Source of the DNA: Syntrophus buswellii
GTDB taxonomy: Bacteria > Desulfobacterota > Syntrophia > Syntrophales > Syntrophaceae
Length of the DNA stretch: 64,000 bases
Reading direction: 5' to 3'
Assembly: GCF_046097065.1 (NCBI RefSeq)
Contig: NZ_CP175563.1
Coordinates: 930,001 to 994,000 of the forward strand
Position numbers and translations under genes: made by a program. Position 1 is the stretch's first letter; each line of letters begins with the position of its first letter. Under the pieces are notes generated by a model. The model was not told where the DNA came from. It saw only the letters and a program-made list of their open reading frames with translations, and did no database searches. This document shows positions 1 through 7,750 of the stretch, piece by piece.

Positions 1-389
1 GTTGCCTCCAGCTTGGAGGTGTCCAGGATGGCCAGAACCTGGCCGACTTTTACATGGTCATTGAAGTCGACCTTCACCGATCGAATGGTTCCGGACAGCT
101 CGCTGCCCACCTCAACGGAATTGGTGGGCTGGAGGGTGCCCGTGGCGGTGACAAGCACGGTGAGGTTTCCGCGTTGTACCTGCTGCGTTTCGTAGCGCAC
201 CGATTCTGCCGCGTTTCGTCCCTTCCAGGAGGCGATGAGGGCGACAGCCGCCACCAATACGATCAGCAGGACCGGAATCCGCCATCTCTTCCATCCCGAA
301 AAGCGCCCCGGAGAGGAGTCAATCTCGAGGACCTTTGAAATTTCGGTGGTATCTGTGGCCTTATCGGCTGAGTCAGGGGACTTTTTCAT
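1..389 (-). CDS. RND-type efflux periplasmic adaptor (HlyD/MacA family), partial
   Basis: This is the N-terminal 129 residues of a membrane-fusion protein; the gene runs off the left edge. A short cytoplasmic N-terminus is followed by one hydrophobic segment (about residues 37-55) and then the start of the biotinyl/lipoyl-like hairpin domain (GSELSGTIRSVKVDF, then HVKVGQVLAILDTS), which is typical of MacA/HlyD adaptors. Such adaptors link an inner-membrane pump to an outer-membrane channel. The gene follows the outer-membrane factor by 24 bases in the same direction, so they are co-transcribed. A MacB-type or RND pump gene is expected further left but lies outside the window. Confidence 0.85.
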   Translation of the reverse strand, partial: MKKSPDSADKATDTTEISKVLEIDSSPGRFSGWKRWRIPVLLIVLVAAVALIASWKGRNAAESVRYETQQVQRGNLTVLVTATGTLQPTNSVEVGSELSGTIRSVKVDFNDHVKVGQVLAILDTSKLEA

Positions 390-413
390 TTCCTTTCTTC
401 CTTAAATCTGCCT

Positions 414-1877
414 TCAATGTTTGTTGTCGGGGTCCAGAGAAATCCATCCGCCGCCCAGGGCCTTGTAGAGGCGAATGAGATTCGAAACAACCGTTCCATT
501 GCTCTGGGCCAGCTCATCCTGAAAGGTCAGAAGGGAGCGCTGGGCATCCAGAACGCTGTCGAAATCCGCGAGGCCGGTCTGGTACTTGAAGCCGGCCTGT
601 TCCGCCGCCTTCCGTGCCGCCTGGACCGCCGCCTCCAGGGCCTGCCGGCGCTCCTCCTCTTCCGCAAAAGCGGTGAGGGCGTTTTCCACTTCCTTGAGGG
701 AGTTGAGAACCGCTGCTTCATAGGCCATCAGGGACTGCTCCTGGAGGGCGCTCTGCACCTCGATGTCTTGCCGTATCGCGCCGGCATCGAAGATCCGCCA
801 TGAAATCCCGATCCCTCCGCTGGCCGTCCGGCTTCCAGAGGAGAACAGGCTGCTGGAGGAAAGGGACTCCAAGCCGATGGAGCCGCTCAAGGTCAGTCTT
901 GGGTAGAGCTCCGCCTCAGCCACGCCGATGCGTGCGGTTTGAGCCGCCAGCTGACGCTCAGACCTGCGCACGTCAGGCCTCTGGCGCAATACATCCGCCG
1001 GAACGCCCACGGCAAGGGAGGGAGAGGCGGCCGGGATCGGCTTGCGCTCTTCCAGCTCGGCATGTATTTTTCCCGGCGTTTCCCCGAGCAGGGTGGCCAG
1101 GTTGTTTTTGGCCCCTTCAAGGCCTGTCCGCAGGGTCGGTATCTGCGAACGGGTTCTTTCAAGATTGTAGCGGGCCTGCTGAACGGCCACCTCGTCGCTC
1201 AAGCCGGCCTGCTGCCGCCATGAGGTCAGGTCGAAGGTTTCACCCTGCGTTGCCAGATTGCTTTCCGCCACACTCAGCCGGGCCTGATAGGTGCGGACAT
1301 CCACGTAGTTGAGAGCCACCTCGGCGAGAAGGGAAACCAGCACGTCGCGCAGATCCTCCCGACTGGCTTCAAGCTCCGCATCAGCCGACTCCACGGAGCG
1401 CCGGACGCCGCCGAAGAGGTCCAGTTCCCACCCGGCGTCAAGCCCCGCCATGTAAAAGTTCCGGGTTGTTCCCATTCCCGCCTCTTCGCTGCTGCGGCTC
1501 CGGGTGGCGGATCCCGACGCATCCAGCGTTGGAAAGAGCCCGGCCCGGATAATGCCCCGGTTGGCGCGCGCCTGGCGGACACGCGCCTGGGCCTGCTTCA
1601 GGTCTCGGTTGCCTGCCATCGCACGCTCCGTCAGGCTTGAGAGATCCGGATCGTTCAGGGTCTTCCACCATCCGGCCAGCGATCCGGGAGGTTCTTCCCC
1701 GTCCCTCAGGCCGCCTTTAAGCGGGCTGTTCCAGCTTTCCGGCAGATCCATCCCGGGAGGGAGATAGTCGGGTCCTACCGTGGCGCAGCCCGCCAGGATC
1801 AGGAGGATTCCCGCCACCGCCGCCCGGAAGGCTGCGGTCATCGCCTTGCGGCCGATTGTTATCCGAGGGATGTTCAT
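414..1877 (-). CDS. Outer-membrane efflux lipoprotein (NodT/OprM family)
   Basis: The 487-residue protein is a TolC-like outer-membrane factor. The N-terminus is a lipoprotein signal ending in LAGC (Cys31), with CATVGPDY after it as in OprM/NodT proteins. Two outer-membrane efflux repeats follow, with the Ala/Gln-rich heptads of the periplasmic coiled-coil barrel. An internal Met13 gives a more usual signal-peptide length and may be the true start. The start codon overlaps the stop of the upstream TetR gene (ATGA), so regulator, channel and adaptor form one operon. Substrate unknown. Confidence 0.9.
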   Translation of the reverse strand: MNIPRITIGRKAMTAAFRAAVAGILLILAGCATVGPDYLPPGMDLPESWNSPLKGGLRDGEEPPGSLAGWWKTLNDPDLSSLTERAMAGNRDLKQAQARVRQARANRGIIRAGLFPTLDASGSATRSRSSEEAGMGTTRNFYMAGLDAGWELDLFGGVRRSVESADAELEASREDLRDVLVSLLAEVALNYVDVRTYQARLSVAESNLATQGETFDLTSWRQQAGLSDEVAVQQARYNLERTRSQIPTLRTGLEGAKNNLATLLGETPGKIHAELEERKPIPAASPSLAVGVPADVLRQRPDVRRSERQLAAQTARIGVAEAELYPRLTLSGSIGLESLSSSSLFSSGSRTASGGIGISWRIFDAGAIRQDIEVQSALQEQSLMAYEAAVLNSLKEVENALTAFAEEEERRQALEAAVQAARKAAEQAGFKYQTGLADFDSVLDAQRSLLTFQDELAQSNGTVVSNLIRLYKALGGGWISLDPDNKH

Positions 1878-2584
1878 GGTCTGCGACTTCCATCTTTGAG
1901 GGAGACGGACGGTCTCCCGGCTTTTTTACTTCTGTTCCTTTCTTCCCATGCTTTACGCACGGCCCGAATCCCGGCCAGCGAGAAATTGACGACATGGTCT
2001 GCATAAGCCTCCAGGTCTTCAATGTCCAGCGGGCCGTTCCGCCCGCCGGTTTTTCCCCCGAGGCCTCTGCCTGCCACGACGGGATTCATGCACTGGCTGA
2101 TGATGCTCAGTTCGCAGAATTTTGCCTCCTGCTCAGGAATCATGACGCCGAGAAGCTCGCGGACAAGGGCTTCCGTCCTCTGCTGCAGGGGGGAGATCTC
2201 CTCGCGGAGAACCTCTTCCAGCAACCCGGTGGGATTGGCCATTTCCCGCTGCATGAACAGAAACTCCCTGTTGTTCCGGTCCGTGATCCGCCTCAGGATC
2301 GCCCTGACCTGGCCTCGAAGGCGTTCTTCCGGCGGCGCATCGCCGCTCACCCCGCCGGAGGGGGGGTAGGTCTGGATGGATTCGGAAAAGGCATGCCGCC
2401 AGGCTTCGATGTACAGGGCCTGCTTGCTGCCGAAGTGATAGTTCACCGCTGCAATGTTGGTTCCAGCCCGCCTGCAGATTTCTGCAATCGTGGTTTCCCG
2501 GTAGCCCTTTTCACCAAAAATTTCACCGGCCGTTGTCAGGAGGCTCTGGCGGGTCTTTGCAGCCCCTTCCCTCGAAATCTTCAT
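1874..2584 (-). CDS. TetR-family repressor of the efflux operon (CecR/YbiH-like)
   Basis: The 236-residue product has an N-terminal TetR helix-turn-helix (TIAEICRRAG, then VNYHFGSKQALY) and a C-terminal ligand-binding half resembling the CecR/YbiH (DUF1956) group. I chose the internal ATG; an upstream start at 2,620 would add 12 residues but would overlap the palindromic operator. It is the first gene of the efflux operon. By family precedent it represses its own operon and is released by a toxic compound; the ligand cannot be told from sequence. Confidence 0.85.
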   Translation of the reverse strand: MKISREGAAKTRQSLLTTAGEIFGEKGYRETTIAEICRRAGTNIAAVNYHFGSKQALYIEAWRHAFSESIQTYPPSGGVSGDAPPEERLRGQVRAILRRITDRNNREFLFMQREMANPTGLLEEVLREEISPLQQRTEALVRELLGVMIPEQEAKFCELSIISQCMNPVVAGRGLGGKTGGRNGPLDIEDLEAYADHVVNFSLAGIRAVRKAWEERNRSKKAGRPSVSLKDGSRRP

Positions 2585-2615
2585 GACCGTCCTCGCATGA
2601 GCTGAAGTTAGAATG

Positions 2616-2634
2616 AACATTTAAAATAAATGTT
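2616..2634. promoter_or_regulatory. Palindromic operator between tetR and the divergent gene
   Basis: A perfect inverted repeat, AACATTTA-N3-TAAATGTT, lies 32 bases upstream of the TetR start, in an AT-rich pocket between divergent genes. Length and symmetry fit a TetR dimer site, so autoregulation is the simplest reading. It could also affect the divergent exported-protein gene at 2,828. Confidence 0.6.
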
Positions 2635-2827
2635 TCAAATAGTCAATAGAAAAATTCAGAAGAGGGGAATTGGCAATTGTAAAGAGATGCGGATTGATTT
2701 ATAAGGCATGTCATGGATCGGCTTGAAGAGCCCGGATTCGTTACCGGGATTCGCGGCGGGAGCCGGACGCAAGGGCGATGGACTTTGGAGAAGGGCGCTG
2801 AAAAGAAAGTCAGGCGGAGGGGAAACC

Positions 2828-4144
2828 ATGCGAGCCATGCCGTTTTTCACGGGATTATTCCGGAGTACTGGAAAAGTACTCTTTTTTCAGCTCTTTTTGC
2901 TTTTCCTCCTCCTTTTTTTGGGCCGGCCTGACAGCCATGCACTCGTGGCCGATGAACTTCTCGTCGTAGCCAACAGCGCCGTTCCGGAGAGTCTGGAGCT
3001 TGCCCGCTATTACATGGAGAGGCGTGCGGTGCCATCTGCGAACCTGTTCCTGGTCAGGACATCCACCCGCGAGACGGTGGGCAGGAGAGACTATGATGAG
3101 CAGATCGCCGGGCCGCTGAGAAGCTTCCTGGAAAAAAACGACCCTGAGGGAAAGCGGTTCAGGTGCATCACCCTCATCTACGGCATGCCCCTGCGCGTTT
3201 TGCCGCCGCCTTTAACCCGGATGGAGGGTTCCGAGCTCAAGGATCTTCAGACTGCTCTGAAGGAATGGACGCAGCGGAAGAATCTGGCCGGAAAGAAACA
3301 GCCTGAGGAATCCCGGAAAATCCAGGAGAGACTGGCTGATCTGAGGAGAAAGATTCAGATTCTGAGCAAGTCCAACTGGGGGGCCTCCGTCGATTCAGAA
3401 CTGGCCCTGGTCAGGGAAAAATCCCCCGAGCTGGATGGATGGCTTCCCAACAGGTATTATTTCAATTTTCAGGGAAAGGAAATAAAGAATATGCCCCGGC
3501 GTCCCGTCCTGGTAAGCCGCCTGGACGGACCGGATCCCTCGATTGTCCGCCGCATCATCGACGACAGCATGTACGCCGAGGTGCACGGGCTTCCCGGCCG
3601 GGCCTATTTTGACACGCGTCGGCCTGAGAAGGCTGCTCCGAAAGATGGCAAGACGTTGTCGGCTTACGAGCGGTACGACCTGGCCATCCACAACACGGCG
3701 CGTTTGGTTCGGAAAAGCGGGAAGCTGCATGTGGTCGTCAATGACAAGCCGACCCTCTTCGGCCCCGGCGAAGCGCCTGATGCAGCCCTTTACTGCGGCT
3801 GGTACAGCCTTGGGAAATATGTGGATGCCTTCACCTGGGTCCGGGGGGCCGTGGGATTCCATGTGGCCAGTTCCGAATGCACGACCCTGAAGGTGCCGGG
3901 CAAAACGGTCTGGTGCAAGGCCATGCTCGAGAAGGGCGTTTGCGCAACGGTAGGCCCCGTGGCGGAACCTTATCTGCAGTCTTTTCCAACCCCGGAGGTC
4001 TTTTTCAGCTGTCTCCTCGACGGCCGGGCGGCCCTGGCAGAATGTTACGGCGTGTCAAATCCCTTCTGGTCATGGCAGCAGGTCCTGATCGGGGATCCCC
4101 TCTATCGCCCATTTCTGAGACGCGGATTTCCAGCCGTGAATTAG
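2828..4144 (+). CDS. Exported TIGR03790-like protein of unknown function
   Basis: From the ATG preceded by GGAGGGGAAACC the product is 438 residues. A signal peptide or membrane anchor (long Phe/Leu run, about residues 17-32) is followed by a soluble domain with DELLVVANSAVPESLELARYYMERR and IYGMPLRV motifs that I recognise from the TIGR03790 family. The family is found in Desulfobacterota, Planctomycetes and others, and no reaction is established. It is transcribed divergently from the tetR efflux operon. A Lys/Glu-rich stretch around residues 135-185 is probably an inserted helix. Confidence 0.7.
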   Translation: MRAMPFFTGLFRSTGKVLFFQLFLLFLLLFLGRPDSHALVADELLVVANSAVPESLELARYYMERRAVPSANLFLVRTSTRETVGRRDYDEQIAGPLRSFLEKNDPEGKRFRCITLIYGMPLRVLPPPLTRMEGSELKDLQTALKEWTQRKNLAGKKQPEESRKIQERLADLRRKIQILSKSNWGASVDSELALVREKSPELDGWLPNRYYFNFQGKEIKNMPRRPVLVSRLDGPDPSIVRRIIDDSMYAEVHGLPGRAYFDTRRPEKAAPKDGKTLSAYERYDLAIHNTARLVRKSGKLHVVVNDKPTLFGPGEAPDAALYCGWYSLGKYVDAFTWVRGAVGFHVASSECTTLKVPGKTVWCKAMLEKGVCATVGPVAEPYLQSFPTPEVFFSCLLDGRAALAECYGVSNPFWSWQQVLIGDPLYRPFLRRGFPAVN

Positions 4145-4261
4145 GACGGAAGAAGGGAAATCCGGGCCGGAGGCACTCCCTCGTCGCGATGTTCCACATC
4201 CTGAATTTAAAGTGGAGAAAATCAGCCGGCGAAAAACCCGGGGCAAACAGGAACGCAGCAC

Positions 4262-4358
4262 CCGGAGAGGGTACGGGGCCGCTTGCCCCGCCAGACGCTG
4301 TTTTGTGAAGGCACCCAAGGCGGGTCAGGAGCCTGACCGTACCCCCCGTCTCTCCCGG
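4262..4358. ncRNA. Candidate structured RNA or repeat element (three-way junction)
   Basis: An outer stem pairs GGGTAC (4,269-4,274) with GTACCC (4,339-4,344), and CCGGAGAG with CTCTCCCGG extends it outward with a bulge. It encloses two hairpins: GGGGC/GCCCC (4,275-4,289) and GGTCAG/CTGACC (4,323-4,338). The nested complementarity is more than expected by chance. It may be a dispersed palindromic repeat (REP/BIME-like) or a leader RNA. I recognise no known family. Confidence 0.4.
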
Positions 4359-4497
4359 AGCTTCCTGACGATGGAGCCGGCGGAGTTCGTTCGAATCCTC
4401 CTCATGACAGGTATAGAATTTAATTGACATTCACGTTCGTTTTATCTATAGGAACTGTCCAATATAAGCAGTGCCTTATCATAAAAATAACGTGAAA

Positions 4498-4524
4498 CGG
4501 GCCTAATGAGGCCCGCTTTTTTTT
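4498..4524 (+). terminator. Intrinsic terminator or attenuator before prfC
   Basis: A perfect 7-bp stem CGGGCCT/AGGCCCG with loop AATG is followed by C and eight T residues. It sits 36 bases before the prfC start, too close for an independent promoter between them. Either prfC is read through or attenuated here, or the terminator ends transcription from upstream and the prfC promoter overlaps it. Confidence 0.75.
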
Positions 4525-4560
4525 CATTGTTTTGCAGAAGAAAGGGTTCAAGAAATAACG

Positions 4561-6150
4561 ATGCACCAGAAAGAGATTGAACGGCGCCGGACCTTCGGCA
4601 TCATCAGCCATCCGGATGCCGGAAAGACGACCCTGACGGAAAAGCTGCTCCTTTTCGGCGGGGCGATCCAGCTGGCCGGGACCGTCAAGGCCCGCAAGGC
4701 CACCCGTCACGCCACGAGCGACTGGATGGCCATTGAAAAGGAAAGAGGCATTTCCGTCACCACCTCGGTGATGAAATTTCATTACCGGGATTTTGAAATC
4801 AACCTCCTCGATACGCCGGGGCATCGGGACTTCTCCGAGGATACCTACCGGGTTCTCACCGCCGTAGACAGTGCGGTCATGGTCATCGACGGGGCCAAGG
4901 GCGTGGAGCCCCAGACGGAGAAGCTCATGGAGATCTGCCTCCTCCGCAATACGCCGGTGATCACCTTCATCAACAAGCTGGACCGGGAGGTCCTGTCACC
5001 CCTGGAACTTCTAGCCGATATCGAAAAAAAGCTGCAGATCGAGTGTGTCCCCATGTCCTGGCCCATTGGAATGGGAAAAAGCTTCCGCGGGGTGTACAAC
5101 CTGTATCGCAGGGAACTGCAGCTTTTCAAACCCGGGGCTGCGAGCCGGGGCGGGGAGGTTGTCGTCATCCGCGATCTCGATGATCCGGAGCTGGACGAAC
5201 GGCTGGGAACCCAAGCCGCCGAGCTTCGCGAGGACATCGACCTGATGGAGGGCGCTGCCAATCCCTTTGTCTATGAGCATTTTCTCAAGGCGAACCAGAC
5301 GCCGGTTTTCTTCGGCAGCGCCATCAACAATTTCGGCGTGCGGGAGCTGCTGGATGCCATCGTGGAGCTTGCTCCCAGCCCCCGCCCGCGCCTGGCGACG
5401 ACCCGCGAAGTTCTGCCCTCGGAGAAAGAGTTTTCCGGTTTTGCCTTCAAGATTCAGGCGAACATGGACACCGCACACCGCGACCGGATCGCCTTTGTCC
5501 GGATCTGCTCGGGGAAATTCACCCGGGGAATGAAGGTCCGCCATAACCGGCTGGGCAAAGAGGTGACGCTGGCCAATGCGACGATCTTCATGGCCCAGGA
5601 TCGCGCCTCGGTGGAAGAGGCTTATCCCGGCGACATCATCGGCATTCACAACCACGGGACCATCCGGATCGGCGATACCTTTTCCGAAGGGGAGGAGCTG
5701 AAATTTACGGGAATTCCCAATTTCGCTCCCGAACACTTCTGCCGGGTCCGGCTGAAGAACCCCCTGAAGATGAAACAGCTGCAAAAGGGCCTTACCCAGC
5801 TTTCGGAAGAGGGGATTGTCCAGGTCTTCCGGCCCCTTTCAAGCAATGACTACATCCTGGGCGTGGTGGGCGTTCTTCAATTCGATGTGACCATGGCCCG
5901 CCTGTTGAGCGAGTATGGCGTTGATGCGGATTACGAGCCGGCCGATTACGCCGCCGCCCGCTGGATCACCTGTGCGGACCGGGAAAAGCTGGCGATCTTC
6001 GAAAAGCAGCACAGGAATAATCTTGCCCTTGATTCTGAAGGAAATCTGATATATCTGGCCATGAGTGAGTGGCGCCTCTCCAACACCATGGAGGAATGGC
6101 CCGACATTTCCATGCACAAGACGATGGAGCACAGCCAGAGGCTCAGTTGA
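4561..6150 (+). CDS. prfC: Peptide chain release factor 3 (RF3)
   Basis: This 529-residue translational GTPase frees RF1/RF2 from the ribosome after termination. The full G-domain is visible: P-loop SHPDAGKTT (about residues 16-24), switch I EKERGISVTTS, G3 DTPGHRDFSEDT and G4 NKLDRE. An EF-Tu-like domain 2 and the RF3-specific C-terminal domain follow. The length is normal for the family. The downstream hotdog gene starts 26 bases after the stop with its own strong ribosome binding site, so they may be co-transcribed. Confidence 0.97.
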   Translation: MHQKEIERRRTFGIISHPDAGKTTLTEKLLLFGGAIQLAGTVKARKATRHATSDWMAIEKERGISVTTSVMKFHYRDFEINLLDTPGHRDFSEDTYRVLTAVDSAVMVIDGAKGVEPQTEKLMEICLLRNTPVITFINKLDREVLSPLELLADIEKKLQIECVPMSWPIGMGKSFRGVYNLYRRELQLFKPGAASRGGEVVVIRDLDDPELDERLGTQAAELREDIDLMEGAANPFVYEHFLKANQTPVFFGSAINNFGVRELLDAIVELAPSPRPRLATTREVLPSEKEFSGFAFKIQANMDTAHRDRIAFVRICSGKFTRGMKVRHNRLGKEVTLANATIFMAQDRASVEEAYPGDIIGIHNHGTIRIGDTFSEGEELKFTGIPNFAPEHFCRVRLKNPLKMKQLQKGLTQLSEEGIVQVFRPLSSNDYILGVVGVLQFDVTMARLLSEYGVDADYEPADYAAARWITCADREKLAIFEKQHRNNLALDSEGNLIYLAMSEWRLSNTMEEWPDISMHKTMEHSQRLS

Positions 6151-6176
6151 TGCAGTCGGACAGGAGGGAGTAAAAC

Positions 6177-6641
6177 ATGGAGGAAAAAGCCTTCCAGGAT
6201 TTCTACCCGGATGAATTTGCCCATTGCTACGGATGTGGGCGGCTGAACAAGGACGGATTGCAGATCAAGAGTTACTGGGACGGGGAGGAAAGCGTCTGCC
6301 GCTATGTTCCGGAGCCTTTTTTCACGGGCGGTTTTCCCGGCTATTTCTACGGCGGGCTCATCTCTTCGCTGATCGACTGCCACAGCGCAGCTACGGCGTC
6401 GGCTGCAAAGCTGCGCGAAGACGGCCATGGCCTGGGCGATAAACCCCTTTCCCGCTATGTGACCGCTTCCCTCAAGATTGATTTCCTCAAGCCCACGCCC
6501 ATGGGAAAACCCATCGAGTTGAGATCAAGGGTCCTCGAGATCAAGGGCCGGAAGATCATTGTCAGTACCGCCTTGTCCGCCGAAGGCGAGATCCGCGCCA
6601 AGGGCGAAGCCATTATGGTGCTGATCCCGGAAAACAGATAA
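6177..6641 (+). CDS. PaaI-like hotdog-fold thioesterase
   Basis: The 154-residue product has the PaaI/YbgC hotdog layout: an N-terminal CYGCG (Cys17, Cys20) segment seen in many 4HBT proteins, the long hotdog helix with YGGLISSLIDCHSAATA, then the strand region SLKIDFLKPTPMGKPIELRS. Family members hydrolyse acyl-CoA or acyl-ACP thioesters. The Asp in LIDCHS is at the usual catalytic helix position. The physiological acyl group is unknown. The ATG follows AGGAGGGAGTAAAAC. Confidence 0.85.
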   Translation: MEEKAFQDFYPDEFAHCYGCGRLNKDGLQIKSYWDGEESVCRYVPEPFFTGGFPGYFYGGLISSLIDCHSAATASAAKLREDGHGLGDKPLSRYVTASLKIDFLKPTPMGKPIELRSRVLEIKGRKIIVSTALSAEGEIRAKGEAIMVLIPENR

Positions 6642-6731
6642 CGGCCGCAGCGGCGCCCCCAAAAGCAGTCCCCTTCGTCCCCTGAAAACAGGCGGGGCCA
6701 TTTCCCCCGTTGGACAGCCATGCCTGGAAAA

Positions 6732-6757
6732 AGACAGGTGCATATCTGCACCTGTCT
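6732..6757. promoter_or_regulatory. Inverted repeat; putative activator site, or a terminator for the thioesterase gene
   Basis: A perfect 11-bp inverted repeat with a 4-base loop carries TGCA-TATC-TGCA at its core. Core and spacing match the TTGCA-N4-TGCAA sites found upstream of other sigma54-type promoters in this window, and it lies about 125 bases upstream of the -24/-12 element at 6,871. The long arms and modest T content downstream (CTTCTC) also allow a terminator reading. Confidence 0.5.
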
Positions 6758-6870
6758 CTTCTCAATATAGTAGCATATAAGCAACTCCATATCGTTCACC
6801 GTCCACCCTCTCATCCATATTATCTTCTATATTCAAATAGTTAGTTCTTATCCTCTTTTAACTAAAACAT

Positions 6871-6885
6871 TGGCATAGAGAATGC
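6871..6885 (+). promoter_or_regulatory. Sigma54 (-24/-12) promoter for the DUF5320 pair
   Basis: TGGCATA-GAGA-ATGC places GG and GC exactly 10 bases apart, as sigma54 requires. It sits 126 bases before the first DUF5320 gene in an AT-rich region. It shares the local consensus TGGYATR-N4-RTGM with four other elements in this window. Confidence 0.65.
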
Positions 6886-7010
6886 CTTTTACCTTATAGA
6901 GGGAATGTCGGAATGTGACATTTTATATTCCCTTGGTGTGTGCGTTTGTAGAAAGATCAACGTCGAAGCCTTTGATAAGAAGGATTCAATAAGTAAGGGA
7001 GGGCAGAATT

Positions 7011-7229
7011 ATGCCGAGAGGAGATGGAACGGGACCCATGGGAGGAGGCGGCAGGCCAGGTCGAGGGCGTGGCGGCCGTGGGTTGGGCCGGATGGGTGGA
7101 CCCCTTGCGGCTGGACCCGGCGGATACTGTGTTTGTCCGCAATGCGGTCACCGGGAGCCACATAGGCTCGGAGTTCCCTGCGCCGAGCAGAAATGCCCGC
7201 AATGCGGAAGCACAATGGCCAGGGAGTAG
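7011..7229 (+). CDS. DUF5320-type small protein with zinc-ribbon-like end
   Basis: The 72-residue protein opens with the MPRGDGTGPMG signature of DUF5320 proteins, which occur beside NifX/NifB-like and Mrp genes in anaerobes. A Gly/Arg-rich linker follows, then a C-terminal CPQCGH...CPQCGS pair (two CxxC about 20 residues apart) that should bind zinc or an Fe-S cluster. Its ribosome site is AAGGGAGGGCAG. The first 32 bases of the gene are identical to those of the next gene, showing duplication. Function unknown; a role in metal-cofactor handling is inferred from context. Confidence 0.75.
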   Translation: MPRGDGTGPMGGGGRPGRGRGGRGLGRMGGPLAAGPGGYCVCPQCGHREPHRLGVPCAEQKCPQCGSTMARE

Positions 7230-7314
7230 GTTTTTGGGATGAAAAATGTTTAACGATCAAATTAATAAAGGAGGATGCCATCATGCCGAGAGGAGATGGA
7301 ACGGGACCCATGGG
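7011..7314 (+). repeat. Direct repeat at the 5' ends of the two DUF5320 genes
   Basis: The first 32 bases of each gene (7,011-7,042 and 7,283-7,314) are identical and the next few differ by one base. DNA-level identity in otherwise divergent genes points to recent duplication or gene conversion of the MPRGDGTGPMG segment. Confidence 0.85.
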
Positions 7315-7636
7315 AAGAGGTCCGATGACGGGGCGTAGAGCGGGATTCTGCTCATGGCTGGGAGCGCCGGGTTACACGGATGCTCCGCCGGCCTTCGGGC
7401 TGGGTTACGGCCGGGGACGCGGGTTCCGGAGCGGAGGTCGAGGCTGGAGAAATCGATTTTTCGCATCAGGATTTTGGGGATGGATGAGGCCCGCCGGGTA
7501 TGGCGCACCATATCAAATCCCTGATCCGGAGATGGAAAAGCAGATGCTCAAAAGAGAGGCCGACGCCCTGAAAGCGGAACTGAGCGATCTCCAGAAGCGC
7601 CTGGACGAGTTGGAATCCGCAAAGGCTGCGGAATAA
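7283..7636 (+). CDS. DUF5320 protein with C-terminal coiled coil
   Basis: From the ATG behind AAAGGAGGATGCCATC the product is 117 residues. It has the MPRGDGTGPMGRGPMTGRR signature, a Gly/Arg/aromatic-rich middle (GYGRGRGFRSGGRG) and a C-terminal amphipathic helix (about residues 85-117, MEKQMLKREADALKAEL), which is the classical DUF5320 arrangement. It lies 53 bases downstream of its paralogue, so both should be transcribed from the sigma54-type promoter at 6,871. No biochemical function is established. Confidence 0.85.
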   Translation: MPRGDGTGPMGRGPMTGRRAGFCSWLGAPGYTDAPPAFGLGYGRGRGFRSGGRGWRNRFFASGFWGWMRPAGYGAPYQIPDPEMEKQMLKREADALKAELSDLQKRLDELESAKAAE

Positions 7637-7655
7637 AAACCGCGGCGATCATTAC

Positions 7656-7697
7656 CATGGCGGCCGCACGGATTATTCTTTCCGCGCGGCCGCCATG
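7656..7697 (+). promoter_or_regulatory. Strong GC-rich hairpin upstream of moaA
   Basis: CATGGCGGCCGC (7,656-7,667) pairs perfectly with GCGGCCGCCATG (7,686-7,697), and the stem continues inward after one mismatch. It lies between the DUF5320 gene and moaA. There is no T-run after it, so it is a weak terminator at best. A regulatory leader or mRNA-stabilising stem is possible. Molybdenum-cofactor RNA motifs occur upstream of moaA in other bacteria, but I cannot match that consensus here. Confidence 0.5.
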
Positions 7698-7750
7698 CGG
7701 GACATCCGGGCAAAAAAGACTCAAGTAGCTATGGAGACTTCCTGATCAAC

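Larger units (their letters stand above)
4145..4560. other. Long intergenic region with structured-RNA candidate and terminator
   Basis: There is no credible gene in these 416 bases. Contents: a predicted three-way-junction structure (4,262-4,358), an AT-rich stretch (4,420-4,490) that could hold the prfC promoter, and an intrinsic terminator (4,498-4,524) only 36 bases before prfC. Confidence 0.6.

Noticed and set aside
4385..4412. T-loop-like GTTCGAATCC in the prfC upstream gap, suggestive of a tRNA end
   Set aside because: The bases flanking TTCGAAT (GTTCG and CCTCC) do not form a T stem, and no acceptor or anticodon arm can be built upstream.
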